Shown here: positions 16,254 to 25,145 of the stretch, piece after piece
How the letters are laid out: each line of letters starts with the position of its first letter
Position numbering within the stretch: the stretch's first letter is position 1
Assembly (NCBI GenBank): GCA_002422085.1
Contig: DISZ01000005.1
Location: 124,001 to 188,000, forward strand
Reading direction: 5' to 3'
Length of the DNA: 64,000 nucleotides
Source: Rhodobacteraceae bacterium UBA6197
GTDB taxonomy: Bacteria; Pseudomonadota; Alphaproteobacteria; Rhodobacterales; Rhodobacteraceae
Program-made: the position numbers and the translations under genes
Notes under the pieces: generated by a model
The model's input: the letters and a program-made list of their open reading frames with translations, nothing else
The model's database searches: none
Told to the model about the DNA's origin: nothing

Positions 16254-16559
16254 TTAGCCCAGCCAGCCCTCGACGATGCACAGGTCGGCCATGCTGACCG
16301 GCACCCGCAAGGCCATTGCATTTTGATATTCGGGGCTCGAATAGCAGGCGCGGGCCGCCGCGATGGTCGGGAATTCGATCACCACAGTGCGCGGGCGCAG
16401 TTCACCCTCGACCACCTCTTGCGCGCCGCCACGCACCAGAAAGCGGGCTTCGTATTTGGCGAAGGCCTTGGCGTTGGCCTGACGGTAGGCATCATAAGCC
16501 TCGGGATCATCGACCGTCACATGGCCGATCCAATACCCCTTCGCGGAACTCCGTGTCAT
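16254..16559 (-). CDS. DUF1330-family protein
   Basis: 101 residues, a ferredoxin-like alpha+beta fold of the DUF1330 family: GYWIGHVTVDDPEAYDAYR (about 8-26), YEARFLVRGG (about 38-47) and VVIEFPTIAAARACYSSPEYQ (about 61-81) are its conserved blocks. The function is unknown. The ATG at 16559 has GGAGGTG seven bases upstream, which rules out the longer frame. It lies between pyrG and the TerB gene on the same strand. Confidence 0.88.
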   Translation of the reverse strand: MTRSSAKGYWIGHVTVDDPEAYDAYRQANAKAFAKYEARFLVRGGAQEVVEGELRPRTVVIEFPTIAAARACYSSPEYQNAMALRVPVSMADLCIVEGWLG

Positions 16560-16688
16560 CGTGGCACCTCCTGATGCCAAATTGGCAAGAGTCGCGGCCG
16601 CGGGCAACAGAAGATCTCCTGCCTCGTCAGCGCCCCCTTTTGGCCGACGCTTGCGTGCGGCGCGCGGGGGCCCGGCGCGGCGGCCCTA

Positions 16689-18332
16689 TCAGACCAGGCG
16701 GCTTTGTTCCTTGGCCGCTTTCACGAAACCGGCAAACAGAGGGTGCGGCGCAAAGGGTTTGGATTTCAGCTCGGGGTGGAACTGCACACCGATGAACCAC
16801 GGATGGTCCTTGATCTCGACGATTTCGGGCAGGCGACCATCGGGCGACATGCCGGAAAACTCCAACCCGCAGGCCTCGAGCCGTTCGCGGTATTTCACAT
16901 CCACCTCATAGCGGTGGCGGTGGCGTTCTTCGATCTCGGTCGTGCCATAGACGTCAGCCACCTTCGAGCCGGTTCTCAACACCGCCGAATAGGCGCCAAG
17001 CCGCATCGTGCCGCCCTTGTCGTCATCCACCTTGCGTTCGACGCGATGATTGCCCTGCACCCATTCCTTGAGGTGATAGACGACCGGCGTAAAACGCTTG
17101 TGCCCCGCTTCATGATCGAACTCCTCCGATCCGGCATCAGTGAGCCCCGCCAGATTGCGCGCGGCCTCGATCACCGCCATCTGCATGCCCAGACAGATGC
17201 CCAGATAGGGCACACCTTTTTCGCGCGCATAGCGGGCCGCACGGATCTTGCCCTCGGTGCCGCGTTCGCCAAAGCCGCCGGGCACCAGAATGGCGTTGAA
17301 ACCTTCAAGATAAGGGGCGGGGTCTTCGCGCTCGAAAATCTCGGCGTCGATCCATTCGGCCTTGACCTTGACCCGGTTCGCCATGCCGCCATGGGTCAGC
17401 GCTTCGGCAATGGATTTATAGGCGTCTTCAAGCTGGACGTATTTGCCCACGATCGCCACGCGCACCAGACCTTCGGCATTGACCATCCGGTCCATCACGT
17501 CTTCCCAACGGCTCATGTCCGGGCGCGGCGCGGGCGAAATGCCAAAGGCATCCAGCACCGCCTGATCAAGCCCCGCGCGATGATAGGCCAGCGGCGCCTC
17601 GTAAATCGTCTTGAGGTCATAGGCCGGGATCACCGCATCCGGGCGCACATTGCAAAACAGGGCAATCTTGGCGCGTTCCTTCTCCGGGATCGGATGCTCC
17701 GAGCGACAGACCAGAACGTCGGGCTGAAGACCGATCGAGCGCAGTTCCTTGACCGAATGCTGCGTCGGTTTCGTCTTCAACTCGCCCGAGGCCGCCAAAT
17801 AAGGCAGCAGTGTCAGATGCATGAAGATGCACTGCCCGCGGGGCCGATCCTGGGCGAATTGGCGGATCGCCTCGAAGAAGGGCAGACCCTCGATATCCCC
17901 CACCGTGCCGCCGATCTCGCACAGCATGAAATCCACCTCATCGGCACCAACGGCCAGGAAGTCCTTGATTTCATTCGTTACATGCGGAATGACCTGAATG
18001 GTCTTGCCCAGATAGGCGCCTCTACGTTCCTTCTCAAGCACATTGGAATAGATCCGCCCCGACGATACGGAATCTGTCTTTCGCGCGCTGACGCCGGTGA
18101 ACCGTTCGTAATGGCCCAGATCCAGATCGGTTTCGGCGCCGTCATCGGTAACAAAAACCTCGCCATGTTCAAACGGGCTCATCGTGCCGGGATCGACGTT
18201 GAGGTAGGGGTCGAGTTTACGCAGTCGAACCGAAAAGCCTCGTGCCTGCAACAGGGCCCCAAGCGCTGCAGATGCCAGCCCCTTGCCAAGCGAGGACACC
18301 ACGCCGCCGGTAATGAATACGTATCGCGCCAT
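16689..18332 (-). CDS. pyrG: CTP synthase
   Basis: 547 residues, the usual length. It converts UTP, ATP and glutamine to CTP. The N-terminal synthetase domain opens with ARYVFITGGVVSSLGKGL and contains the DPYLNVDPGTMSPFEHGEVFV block. The C-terminal glutamine amidotransferase domain contains GGFGERGTEGK and the nucleophile motif YLGICLGMQ (Cys near 384), with the H-x-E pair in VQFHPEL near the end. ATG 18332 fits family N-termini exactly. It is downstream of secG on the same strand, a common alphaproteobacterial pairing. Confidence 0.98.
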   Translation of the reverse strand: MARYVFITGGVVSSLGKGLASAALGALLQARGFSVRLRKLDPYLNVDPGTMSPFEHGEVFVTDDGAETDLDLGHYERFTGVSARKTDSVSSGRIYSNVLEKERRGAYLGKTIQVIPHVTNEIKDFLAVGADEVDFMLCEIGGTVGDIEGLPFFEAIRQFAQDRPRGQCIFMHLTLLPYLAASGELKTKPTQHSVKELRSIGLQPDVLVCRSEHPIPEKERAKIALFCNVRPDAVIPAYDLKTIYEAPLAYHRAGLDQAVLDAFGISPAPRPDMSRWEDVMDRMVNAEGLVRVAIVGKYVQLEDAYKSIAEALTHGGMANRVKVKAEWIDAEIFEREDPAPYLEGFNAILVPGGFGERGTEGKIRAARYAREKGVPYLGICLGMQMAVIEAARNLAGLTDAGSEEFDHEAGHKRFTPVVYHLKEWVQGNHRVERKVDDDKGGTMRLGAYSAVLRTGSKVADVYGTTEIEERHRHRYEVDVKYRERLEACGLEFSGMSPDGRLPEIVEIKDHPWFIGVQFHPELKSKPFAPHPLFAGFVKAAKEQSRLV

Positions 18333-18485
18333 TTGGATAGCCCCCGTGACAATGCAAGATTCAGTCTGCCGCCAAGCCAATCATGGCCAGCATCACGGGA
18401 TTTAATACGTATATGATTCGCAGCCCGCCCGCAACTGGACCGCAAGCTATTGTTTCTGATGTGATCGACTGCCCTAGGGCTTGTA

Positions 18486-18845
18486 TCAGTTTGCCGGCGG
18501 GGGCGTCAGTGGCGCATCCGTCAGCGCGGGCGGCATGGTCACGTCCGGCAGGGCGGGCGCGGCGTCCGTCGCCGGTTCTTGTGTGGTCGCCTGATCCACG
18601 ACCGAGTTGCCCGTGGCCTTGCGCGCCGCAAGGGCCGTCAGCGAGATCGATGTGATGATGAAGCCTACCGCGAAGATCCACGTCAGTTTTGAAAGCGCGT
18701 TGGCCGCCTGCCGACCGCTCATCACACCGCCGCCGCCACCGCCACCGCCCATGCCAAGGCCGCCGCCTTCCGAGCGTTGCAACAGCACCACCCCGATCAA
18801 CAAAAGCGCGAGGATCAGGTGGACGGTAAGAATGACGTTTTCCAT
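18486..18845 (-). CDS. secG: Preprotein translocase subunit SecG
   Basis: 119 residues with two membrane segments (about 4-22 and 55-76) separated by the Gly-rich SecG loop GGGLGMGGGGGGGG. The LLQRSEGGGLG junction is the family hallmark. It is an auxiliary subunit of the SecYEG channel. The C-terminal tail is Ala/Pro/Thr-rich and probably disordered. It is followed by pyrG 153 bp downstream and is divergent from purA. Confidence 0.95.
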   Translation of the reverse strand: MENVILTVHLILALLLIGVVLLQRSEGGGLGMGGGGGGGGVMSGRQAANALSKLTWIFAVGFIITSISLTALAARKATGNSVVDQATTQEPATDAAPALPDVTMPPALTDAPLTPPPAN

Positions 18846-18938
18846 GAAACCTGTAGCCTTTTTGCGATCTGACGCGCCTATCTAGGCGCAAGCGCCGAAC
18901 GGTGCAAGGCCGATTGCGCCCCGGATGTCGGCTTTCAG

Positions 18939-19011
18939 CTTCGTCCAAATATCCCTGCCGGAGGCTTCCGTCCGCGCTGTTGGACGCTCCGCGGGGGATA
19001 TTTGGACGAAG
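18939..19011. repeat. Palindrome in the divergent secG/purA gap
   Basis: Perfect 17-bp arms at 18939-18955 and 18995-19011 enclose a 39-base inner region that is itself partly self-complementary around GGAGG/CTCCG. The arms contain GGGATATTTGGACGAAG, a variant of the dispersed GAGTATTT element. It lies upstream of both flanking genes, so it cannot be an ordinary 3' terminator of either. Confidence 0.75.
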
Positions 19012-19100
19012 ATGAGAGCCCCAGAGGTTAAAAACCGGTTCCCCCCGTGCGCGGGTCTCGCTATAGGTCGCGCGGTTTCACAAGACCTGAGGAGAGACAG

Positions 19101-20393
19101 ATGGCCAATGTCGTGGTGGTCGGCGCCCAATGGGGCGACGAGGGCAAGGGCAAGATCGTTGACTGGTTGTCGGAACGCGCCGATGTGATCGCGCGTTTCC
19201 AAGGCGGGCACAACGCGGGGCATACGCTCGTGATCAACGGGACGGTATTCAAGTTGTCGTTGCTGCCTTCGGGGATCGTGCGTCCGGGCAAGCTGGCGGT
19301 GATCGGCAATGGCGTCGTGCTGGACCCGTGGTCGTTGTTTGCCGAAATCGAAAAGCTCCAGGCGCAGGGAGTGGAGATTTCGACCGAAAACCTGATGATT
19401 GCAGAAAATACGCCGCTGATCCTGCCGCTGCATCAGGATCTGGACCAGCTGCGCGAAGCGGCGGCGGGCAAGGCCAAGATCGGCACCACCGGGCGTGGCA
19501 TTGGACCGGCCTACGAAGACAAGGTCGGGCGGCGGACCATTCGCGTGGCTGACCTGGGCGACGATGAGACGTTGGAGTCACGGATCGACCGCTTGCTCGC
19601 GCATCACGACGCGCTGCGCATTGGTCTTGGAGCGGCGCCGATCGACCGGGCGGAGCTGACCGCGAAACTCAAGGAAATCGCGCCGAAGCTGCTCAGCTTT
19701 GCGCAGCCAGTCTGGAAAGTGCTGGGTGAGGTGCGGCGCGCGGGAAAGCGCATCCTGTTCGAGGGCGCACAGGGCAGCCTGCTGGACATCGACTTTGGCA
19801 CCTATCCCTATGTGACCTCGTCAACGACGATGTCGGGGATGGCGGCGACCGGCACCGGCATGGGACCCTCGGCCATTGGTTTCGTGATGGGAATCGTGAA
19901 AGCCTATACCACCCGGGTCGGCGAAGGACCGTTTCCGTCAGAGTTGTTCGACGCGGATGGCGTGAGGTTGGGCGAGCGGGGCCATGAGTTTGGGACCGTG
20001 ACCGGGCGCAAGCGGCGCTGCGGCTGGTTCGACGCGGTTCTGGTGCGTCAGACCTGTCAGATCTCGGGTGTCAATGGCATTGCGCTGACCAAGCTGGACG
20101 TGCTGGACGGGTTCGAGACGCTGAAGATCTGCGTTGGATACGAGCTCGACGGCGTACACTACGATTATCTGCCCACGGCGGCGGTGCTTCAGGCACGGGT
20201 AAAACCGATCTACGAGGAAATGGACGGCTGGCAGGAAAGCACTGCGGGCGCGCGATCCTGGGCCGAACTTCCGGCGGCGGCGATCAAATACGTGCGCCGC
20301 GTCGAAGAGCTGATCCACTGCCCGGTGGCGATGCTGTCGACCAGCCCCGAGCGCGACGACACGATCCTTGTCACCGACCCGTTCGCTGACTGA
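19101..20393 (+). CDS. purA: Adenylosuccinate synthetase
   Basis: 430 residues, full length. It catalyses the GTP-dependent joining of IMP and aspartate in AMP synthesis. The N-terminal GAQWGDEGKGKIVDWL (P-loop-like, residues about 7-22), GGHNAGHT (about 37-44), GTTGRGIGPAYEDK (about 126-139) and TGRKRRCGWFD near 300 are the family's catalytic segments. GGAGAG precedes ATG 19101. Its stop shares a base with the start of the DUF2842 gene. Confidence 0.98.
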   Translation: MANVVVVGAQWGDEGKGKIVDWLSERADVIARFQGGHNAGHTLVINGTVFKLSLLPSGIVRPGKLAVIGNGVVLDPWSLFAEIEKLQAQGVEISTENLMIAENTPLILPLHQDLDQLREAAAGKAKIGTTGRGIGPAYEDKVGRRTIRVADLGDDETLESRIDRLLAHHDALRIGLGAAPIDRAELTAKLKEIAPKLLSFAQPVWKVLGEVRRAGKRILFEGAQGSLLDIDFGTYPYVTSSTTMSGMAATGTGMGPSAIGFVMGIVKAYTTRVGEGPFPSELFDADGVRLGERGHEFGTVTGRKRRCGWFDAVLVRQTCQISGVNGIALTKLDVLDGFETLKICVGYELDGVHYDYLPTAAVLQARVKPIYEEMDGWQESTAGARSWAELPAAAIKYVRRVEELIHCPVAMLSTSPERDDTILVTDPFAD

Positions 20394-20653
20394 TGGCGCT
20401 TGCATATCGCACTCGGCGCCGTTTGGCGTTGTTGATTCTTCTGGTGGGCTTGCCCGCCTATATCGTGGTCGCAGTCAGTGCGGTGAACTGGGCTGACCGG
20501 ACTTTTGGCCGGTTGCCGATCTATGCCGAAGTGTTGGTGTATCTCGGGCTTGGGTTCCTCTGGGCACTGCCGTTCAAGTCTGTCTTCCGGGGTGTCGGGC
20601 AAGCCGATCCCGAGGCTGAAAAAAAGACGGAGGGGCAAGACCCCTCCGCCTGA
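20393..20653 (+). CDS. DUF2842 small membrane protein
   Basis: 86 residues with two hydrophobic segments (about 9-31 and 44-63) and a short charged C-terminus. The pattern YRTRRRLALLILLVGLP and GFLWALPFK matches the alphaproteobacterial DUF2842 family, function unknown. The start overlaps the purA stop by one base, so it is translationally coupled. The GGAGGGG/CCCCTCC hairpin inside its last codons (about 20629-20648) may end the transcript. Confidence 0.87.
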   Translation: MALAYRTRRRLALLILLVGLPAYIVVAVSAVNWADRTFGRLPIYAEVLVYLGLGFLWALPFKSVFRGVGQADPEAEKKTEGQDPSA

Positions 20654-20698
20654 TTCTTGCTGCCTGAGACCGGGCATCCGCTTGCGTGGTGCCTGGCC

Positions 20699-23230
20699 CT
20701 AGCGGTTCGCGCGCTTGGCCTCGCCGTAAAAACGCGACTGTTCGGCGATCGCGAACTGGCCGCGTTTGATCTTGGCGATCTTGCCTTGACGCAGCAGTTT
20801 GCCGAACGACCGCAGGCCTGCCTCGCGGTTGTAGTCGCCCGCTTCGGCGAGGGAGGCTACTTTCTTGATGATCTGCGGGCGCGAGAAGTGCGGGCGCCCT
20901 TCGACCGTCGCGGTATAGACCGCCGCTGCTTCGAGCAGATCCGAGAGTTCTTCCACCCCCAGCGATTCGGCGAAATCGGCAAAACTCTTGGCTTCTTCGA
21001 CCGACAGCGGCGGGGTGTCATCCTCGTCGTCGTCGTCATTGAGCGAGGCGGCTCCGCCGGTGATCTGCGTGGTGCTGATCCGACGCGGGCGCACAACGGG
21101 CATATGTGCGGTGACCGAGGGGTCATCGCGATCGATGCGCTGCTCCGAGACCAGAACCAGCGGGGCGGGTCGCGCTTCGGGCACGGCCGGGCGGCGCGTT
21201 GCCGCATCGCCCGAACTGACCGGGCGGCGCGGATGCACGGCCCGCGTCAGGTCTTCGCGGTAGCGGTCCATTTCGGGCGCGGGCTCAACCACCGGGGCTT
21301 CTGATCGGCGCATCTTGCGGTCGGCGACGGTGGCCGCCACGGCTGCCTTCAGATGCGCGATCGCCGAAAAGCGGCGGCGGTTTTCCGTGCCTTCAAGCTT
21401 GGAGTTGGTCTCACGCAGCAGGCGCGACAGGTCGGCCTCTTGCGGTTCGCGGGTGACAATGCTTTCCGGCTCGGGGGTGCCGTCCTCGGAGGTGCTGTCA
21501 ATGTCTTCGCCTTCGACGCTTTCGGCCGGTTCGTCATCCTTGGCATTTTCGCCGTCGACCAGTTCCGTCAACCCGGCGGCGATGCTGTCGGCGGGGGCGT
21601 CGGCGGCCTCCTCGGCGGGCACATCGGCGGGCACATCGACCCAATCAAGATTTTCGATCGGTTCAGAGTCGATCGAGCCGTTTTCGCGCTCGAGTTCGGC
21701 CAGTTCCCGCATCAACTCGGCTTCGGCCTCGGCGGAAAGCCCCGACGTGCTGGTATTCTCGGGGGTGTCGACCGGGCGTTCGGACTGTTCGAGGTCCGTC
21801 ACGTCGTCGGCGTTGGTCTCGGCCAATGACTGACCGATCGCGGCCAGTACCGCCGCGTCGTCCGTTTCCGCGTCGGTATCGGGCTTGGATGACCCGGTTT
21901 CAGGCGATAGCGTTTCGGCGCGGCGCACCTTCAGGACGCGGGCGCGAATCCGTTGGGCCGATTGCGCCTCATCCTCGAGAGCGAGGCTTTCGATCTCGAC
22001 GTCCAATGTATCCGCCGCCTCGTATGCGGGCGCCTGTTCGGCGGCCTCGTCCACGATCCGTTCCAGATCGTCCGTCGGGCCGAAAACGGTGTCTGCTTTG
22101 GCTACTTCGGGCCGAGCGACGTCTTCTTCGGCCGTATCGGCGGCAAGCTCTGCTTCCTCGATGTCCGCGGGTTCAACCAGATCGGCCGTGACAGAAACCG
22201 GGTCGGCCGCATCCGCGTCGGCAAGGTCAACGTCAGGTTCGACCGTTTCCTCCAGCGATTCGGCTTCGGGCGCATCTTGGGGCGCATCTTGCGTAGCGTT
22301 GGCTATTTCGGCTTCGCCCTGAAGGGCCTCTTCTTGCTGCGGGGCCTCGGCGTTGAGGGCTTCGGCCTCGTCCAGCCCGATCACGATCGTGTCGAGAATA
22401 TCAGCGTCTTCCTGAGCCTCGCCCAGCAAGGTGACTTCGTCCAGGTCGGCGGAGTGCTCATCCTCGGCGGGAAGGTCCTCGTCCTGAGCAAAAAGCGCAT
22501 CCAGATCTGCCAGATCGGATTTGGCCGTTTCAGCCTCGAGAGGTGCCGCGTCGTCGTCGGAATCGATCGAGGGCATGTCTTGGATGGCCTCGTCCGGCAC
22601 CGACGCAGGCGCGGCTTCGGCGGATTTGTTCTCTTTGACCTGCGTCTTCGAGAGGTCCAGCGCATAGCCGAAGTCTTCCGACGGGTTGAAGTCCGCGCCA
22701 GAAAATGCGTCGGCGTGCTGATCTTCGACATAGCCAAGCGGGGCCGCCGCGCGGGCGTTGGCGACGGCGGCGCGGATGCGCTGCAGCTTGGACGCGACGC
22801 TGTCGTTGCTGACAGGGGCTGCGGGTGCGGCAGCAATTGCTGCGGTGGCGGCTTCGATCGGCATCGCCACGGGGGCAACCTGCGCGGCCGGTTGAGCGGT
22901 CACGCCCGGACCGTCGGCCTGTGCATGCGCGGTGGTTGGCGATTGCTCGCCGTCGGTGGCGGCGGGGCGGTTCAGTTCCTGAGGGCGCAGCACGATGCCG
23001 TTGGCGTCAATCTTGGCATCCACGCGGCGCTGAATTTCACGTTCGGCAATTCGATGCAGCATTTCTGCGTCCGGCGTGGGCGGTTCCGCCCCAAAGTACC
23101 GGTCGTCTGCCGCGAGGTCGCGGAAGTACTCTGCAATCGCCTTCATCGTTGAAAAAGGCTCGTCAAACCCCTCCAGCGTGCAGGAGAATGTCCCGTAAGA
23201 CACCGTCAGAATCTTACTTGCACCTACCAT
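20699..23230 (-). CDS. Large acidic protein with conserved ends
   Basis: 843 residues, unlike its neighbours in composition. Residues about 1-60 (SKILTVSYGTFSCTLEGFDE, then a helical AEYFRDLAADDRYFG) form a compact conserved start. Residues about 90-640 are long runs rich in Asp, Glu, Ala and Ser with few aromatics, presumably disordered. The last ~105 residues contain VEEAKSFADFAESLGVEELSDLLEAAAVYTATVEG and a basic tail with LRSFGKLLRQGKIAKIKRGQF, probably a helical domain. Similar Rhodobacterales proteins are variously annotated; I do not assign a function. ATG 23230 has GGAGAAAG upstream. Monocistronic. Confidence 0.8.
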   Translation of the reverse strand: MVGASKILTVSYGTFSCTLEGFDEPFSTMKAIAEYFRDLAADDRYFGAEPPTPDAEMLHRIAEREIQRRVDAKIDANGIVLRPQELNRPAATDGEQSPTTAHAQADGPGVTAQPAAQVAPVAMPIEAATAAIAAAPAAPVSNDSVASKLQRIRAAVANARAAAPLGYVEDQHADAFSGADFNPSEDFGYALDLSKTQVKENKSAEAAPASVPDEAIQDMPSIDSDDDAAPLEAETAKSDLADLDALFAQDEDLPAEDEHSADLDEVTLLGEAQEDADILDTIVIGLDEAEALNAEAPQQEEALQGEAEIANATQDAPQDAPEAESLEETVEPDVDLADADAADPVSVTADLVEPADIEEAELAADTAEEDVARPEVAKADTVFGPTDDLERIVDEAAEQAPAYEAADTLDVEIESLALEDEAQSAQRIRARVLKVRRAETLSPETGSSKPDTDAETDDAAVLAAIGQSLAETNADDVTDLEQSERPVDTPENTSTSGLSAEAEAELMRELAELERENGSIDSEPIENLDWVDVPADVPAEEAADAPADSIAAGLTELVDGENAKDDEPAESVEGEDIDSTSEDGTPEPESIVTREPQEADLSRLLRETNSKLEGTENRRRFSAIAHLKAAVAATVADRKMRRSEAPVVEPAPEMDRYREDLTRAVHPRRPVSSGDAATRRPAVPEARPAPLVLVSEQRIDRDDPSVTAHMPVVRPRRISTTQITGGAASLNDDDDEDDTPPLSVEEAKSFADFAESLGVEELSDLLEAAAVYTATVEGRPHFSRPQIIKKVASLAEAGDYNREAGLRSFGKLLRQGKIAKIKRGQFAIAEQSRFYGEAKRANR

Positions 23231-23370
23231 GGAACGCTCACTTTCTCCGTTTCCCAGTTGATGCACCATCGGGGTGAATTGGTGCTTAAGCGTGAACCAA
23301 ACGCGTCAAAGGCAAGGAATTTTTCAGGTCGTGATTGTGTTGTTGTGCCTTAATCGTCATCAATATCCCC

Positions 23371-24048
23371 ATGATCGGGGGAATTGTCCATTCACAGCTT
23401 GGGGTAACACTACTTGGTGGTGGCCAATCCAGCGCATCGGATGTCAACGAAGCGTTGACAATCGCGCCGGTTCTGGTGGCCGCCGATGGCGGTGCCGACC
23501 GAGCCCTGGCGTTGGGACATATGCCCCGAGCGGTAATCGGCGATTTCGACTCGATCTCGGATGAGGCGCGCGGGGTGATTGCGCCCGATCGTCTGCATCC
23601 GATCCCCGAACAGGATAGCACCGATTTCGGCAAATGTCTGGCGCATGTCAGGGCGCCGTTCTATCTGGCGCTGGGCTTTGCAGGCCGGCGGCTTGATCAT
23701 ACGCTATCGGCCTTTGCCACGCTGGCGGCATGTCCAGCGCAGCGGGTGGTAATGATCGGCGATGACGACGTGGTGTTTCTGGCGCCACCGGATCTGGAGC
23801 TGGATCTGCCGGGGGGCACGCGGTTGTCGCTGTTTCCGATGGGGCCGGTTGAGGGCGCGAGTGTGGGCCTGCGCTGGCCGATCGACGGCATCGCGTTTGC
23901 GCCCTCGGGCCGGATAGGCACATCGAACGAGGTGACAGGTCCGGTACGGCTCAGCCTTGCTGGACCGATGCTGGTGCTGGTTCCGCGCTTTTGCCTGCGG
24001 CCCGCGTTGCACGGGCTTGGCGTGCGACCAGACGTTCACGGTGAATGA
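23371..24048 (+). CDS. Thiamine pyrophosphokinase (thiamine diphosphokinase)
   Basis: 225 residues. It phosphorylates thiamine to the diphosphate cofactor. The family's N-terminal block appears as LLGGG...APVLVAADGGADRAL, followed by the catalytic GDFDSIS near 64-70 and STDFGKCLAH near 90 in place of the usual D-x-T-D-x-x-K/x-A-L. GFAGRRLDHTLSAFATL (G-x-x-x-x-R-x-D-H) is diagnostic. ATG 23371 is chosen by alignment-like reasoning although its ribosome-binding site is weak. Its last 98 bases overlap the 3' end of the convergent DMT gene. Confidence 0.9.
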   Translation: MIGGIVHSQLGVTLLGGGQSSASDVNEALTIAPVLVAADGGADRALALGHMPRAVIGDFDSISDEARGVIAPDRLHPIPEQDSTDFGKCLAHVRAPFYLALGFAGRRLDHTLSAFATLAACPAQRVVMIGDDDVVFLAPPDLELDLPGGTRLSLFPMGPVEGASVGLRWPIDGIAFAPSGRIGTSNEVTGPVRLSLAGPMLVLVPRFCLRPALHGLGVRPDVHGE

Positions 24049-24910
24049 TATAAAGCCCCGAGGCGACGATGATCGAGATGCCGATCCAGGTCAGCATGTT
24101 GGGGAAATCGCCAAAGACCAGATAGCCAAACAGCGTGGCGGTGACCATTTCCAGATAGTGCAGCGGCGCCAGCGTGCTTGAGGGCGCGAATTTCAGCGCA
24201 TAGGTCATGGCCATATGGCTGATCGTTGCCGCCAGGCCGACGCAAAACACCCAAAGCCACATGATCCCGACAGGTGCTTGCAACGTCAGCGATGACTCTC
24301 CTGCAAGGTCTCCCAGTATCAGCATGGGCAGGCAGATCACCGCCGCGATCCAGGCGGTATGAAGCTGCATCGTCACCGGATGCATCTGTCGCGACAATGC
24401 CCGCGTGATCAACATGTAGAGCGCAAAGAAAAACGCCGTTCCCAGCGGAAAGAACGCGACCGCGCCGAAGACCGAGAACGAGGGTTGGATCACGAACAGC
24501 GACCCGACAAAGCCTACGACGGACGCGCCCAGACGGCGGGGCCCGACCTGCTCGCCCATCACCAGCTTGCCGATCAGCAAGATGATGAACGGTTCGACAA
24601 AGACAATCGCCAGTGCATCGGCCACCGGCATCACCTTGACCGCGGCGACAAAGCTGTAGGTGGCACCGATGGAAACGACCGCCCGCGCCGTGGTCAGCCG
24701 CAAGGCGGGGGTGGTCATTCGCCAGCTGAGACCCATGACCCAGACGATCGGCGCCATCAACGCGGTCTGCACGATGTAGCGGGCCAGCGTGACCCCGCCC
24801 ACCGACACCTCTTGTGCGGCAAGTTTGGCGGAAACGTCGATCAGCGGCGCAATCACACAAAAGGCGATCATCAACGCGACGCCGGGCAGGGTACGGTCTT
24901 GGTCTGTCAT
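23951..24910 (-). CDS. EamA/DMT-family transporter
   Basis: 319 residues with about ten membrane segments in two EamA repeats (first ~10-140, second ~150-295). FVEPFIILLIGKLVMGEQVGPRR ends the first repeat and APLHYLEMVTATLFGYLVFGDFP the second, both typical of drug/metabolite exporters. The substrate is unknown. The 3' end overlaps the thiamine pyrophosphokinase gene by 98 bp in antisense. The 235 bp between its start and the sdaA 3' end (24911-25145) hold nothing I can name. Confidence 0.88.
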   Translation of the reverse strand: MTDQDRTLPGVALMIAFCVIAPLIDVSAKLAAQEVSVGGVTLARYIVQTALMAPIVWVMGLSWRMTTPALRLTTARAVVSIGATYSFVAAVKVMPVADALAIVFVEPFIILLIGKLVMGEQVGPRRLGASVVGFVGSLFVIQPSFSVFGAVAFFPLGTAFFFALYMLITRALSRQMHPVTMQLHTAWIAAVICLPMLILGDLAGESSLTLQAPVGIMWLWVFCVGLAATISHMAMTYALKFAPSSTLAPLHYLEMVTATLFGYLVFGDFPNMLTWIGISIIVASGLYIIHRERLVARQARATRAAGKSAEPAPASVQQG

Positions 24911-25145
24911 CGCGCTGGGCTAGCGCGGCAAAGCGGGGGCGTCCATCCTGAAAACGACACTTTCAGGCATCGCGGCATCTTGTGCAGGCCCGCAGAGCCG
25001 TCCGGCCGGGTTTTGGGTGAGATCCCCGCCCTGGTGCGCGGGTCCACTTGAGGGGGCTTCTGGGCCTGACCAGAAGGCGTCGGACCAGCGTTTCGGCGAC
25101 CGCCCGCCGCTGGCAGATACGCCGTCGCCTTCGGCCCCGAGGCCT

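Noticed and set aside
16704..18416. 570-residue plus-strand open frame
   Set aside because: Exact antisense of pyrG, which has complete CTP synthase motifs.
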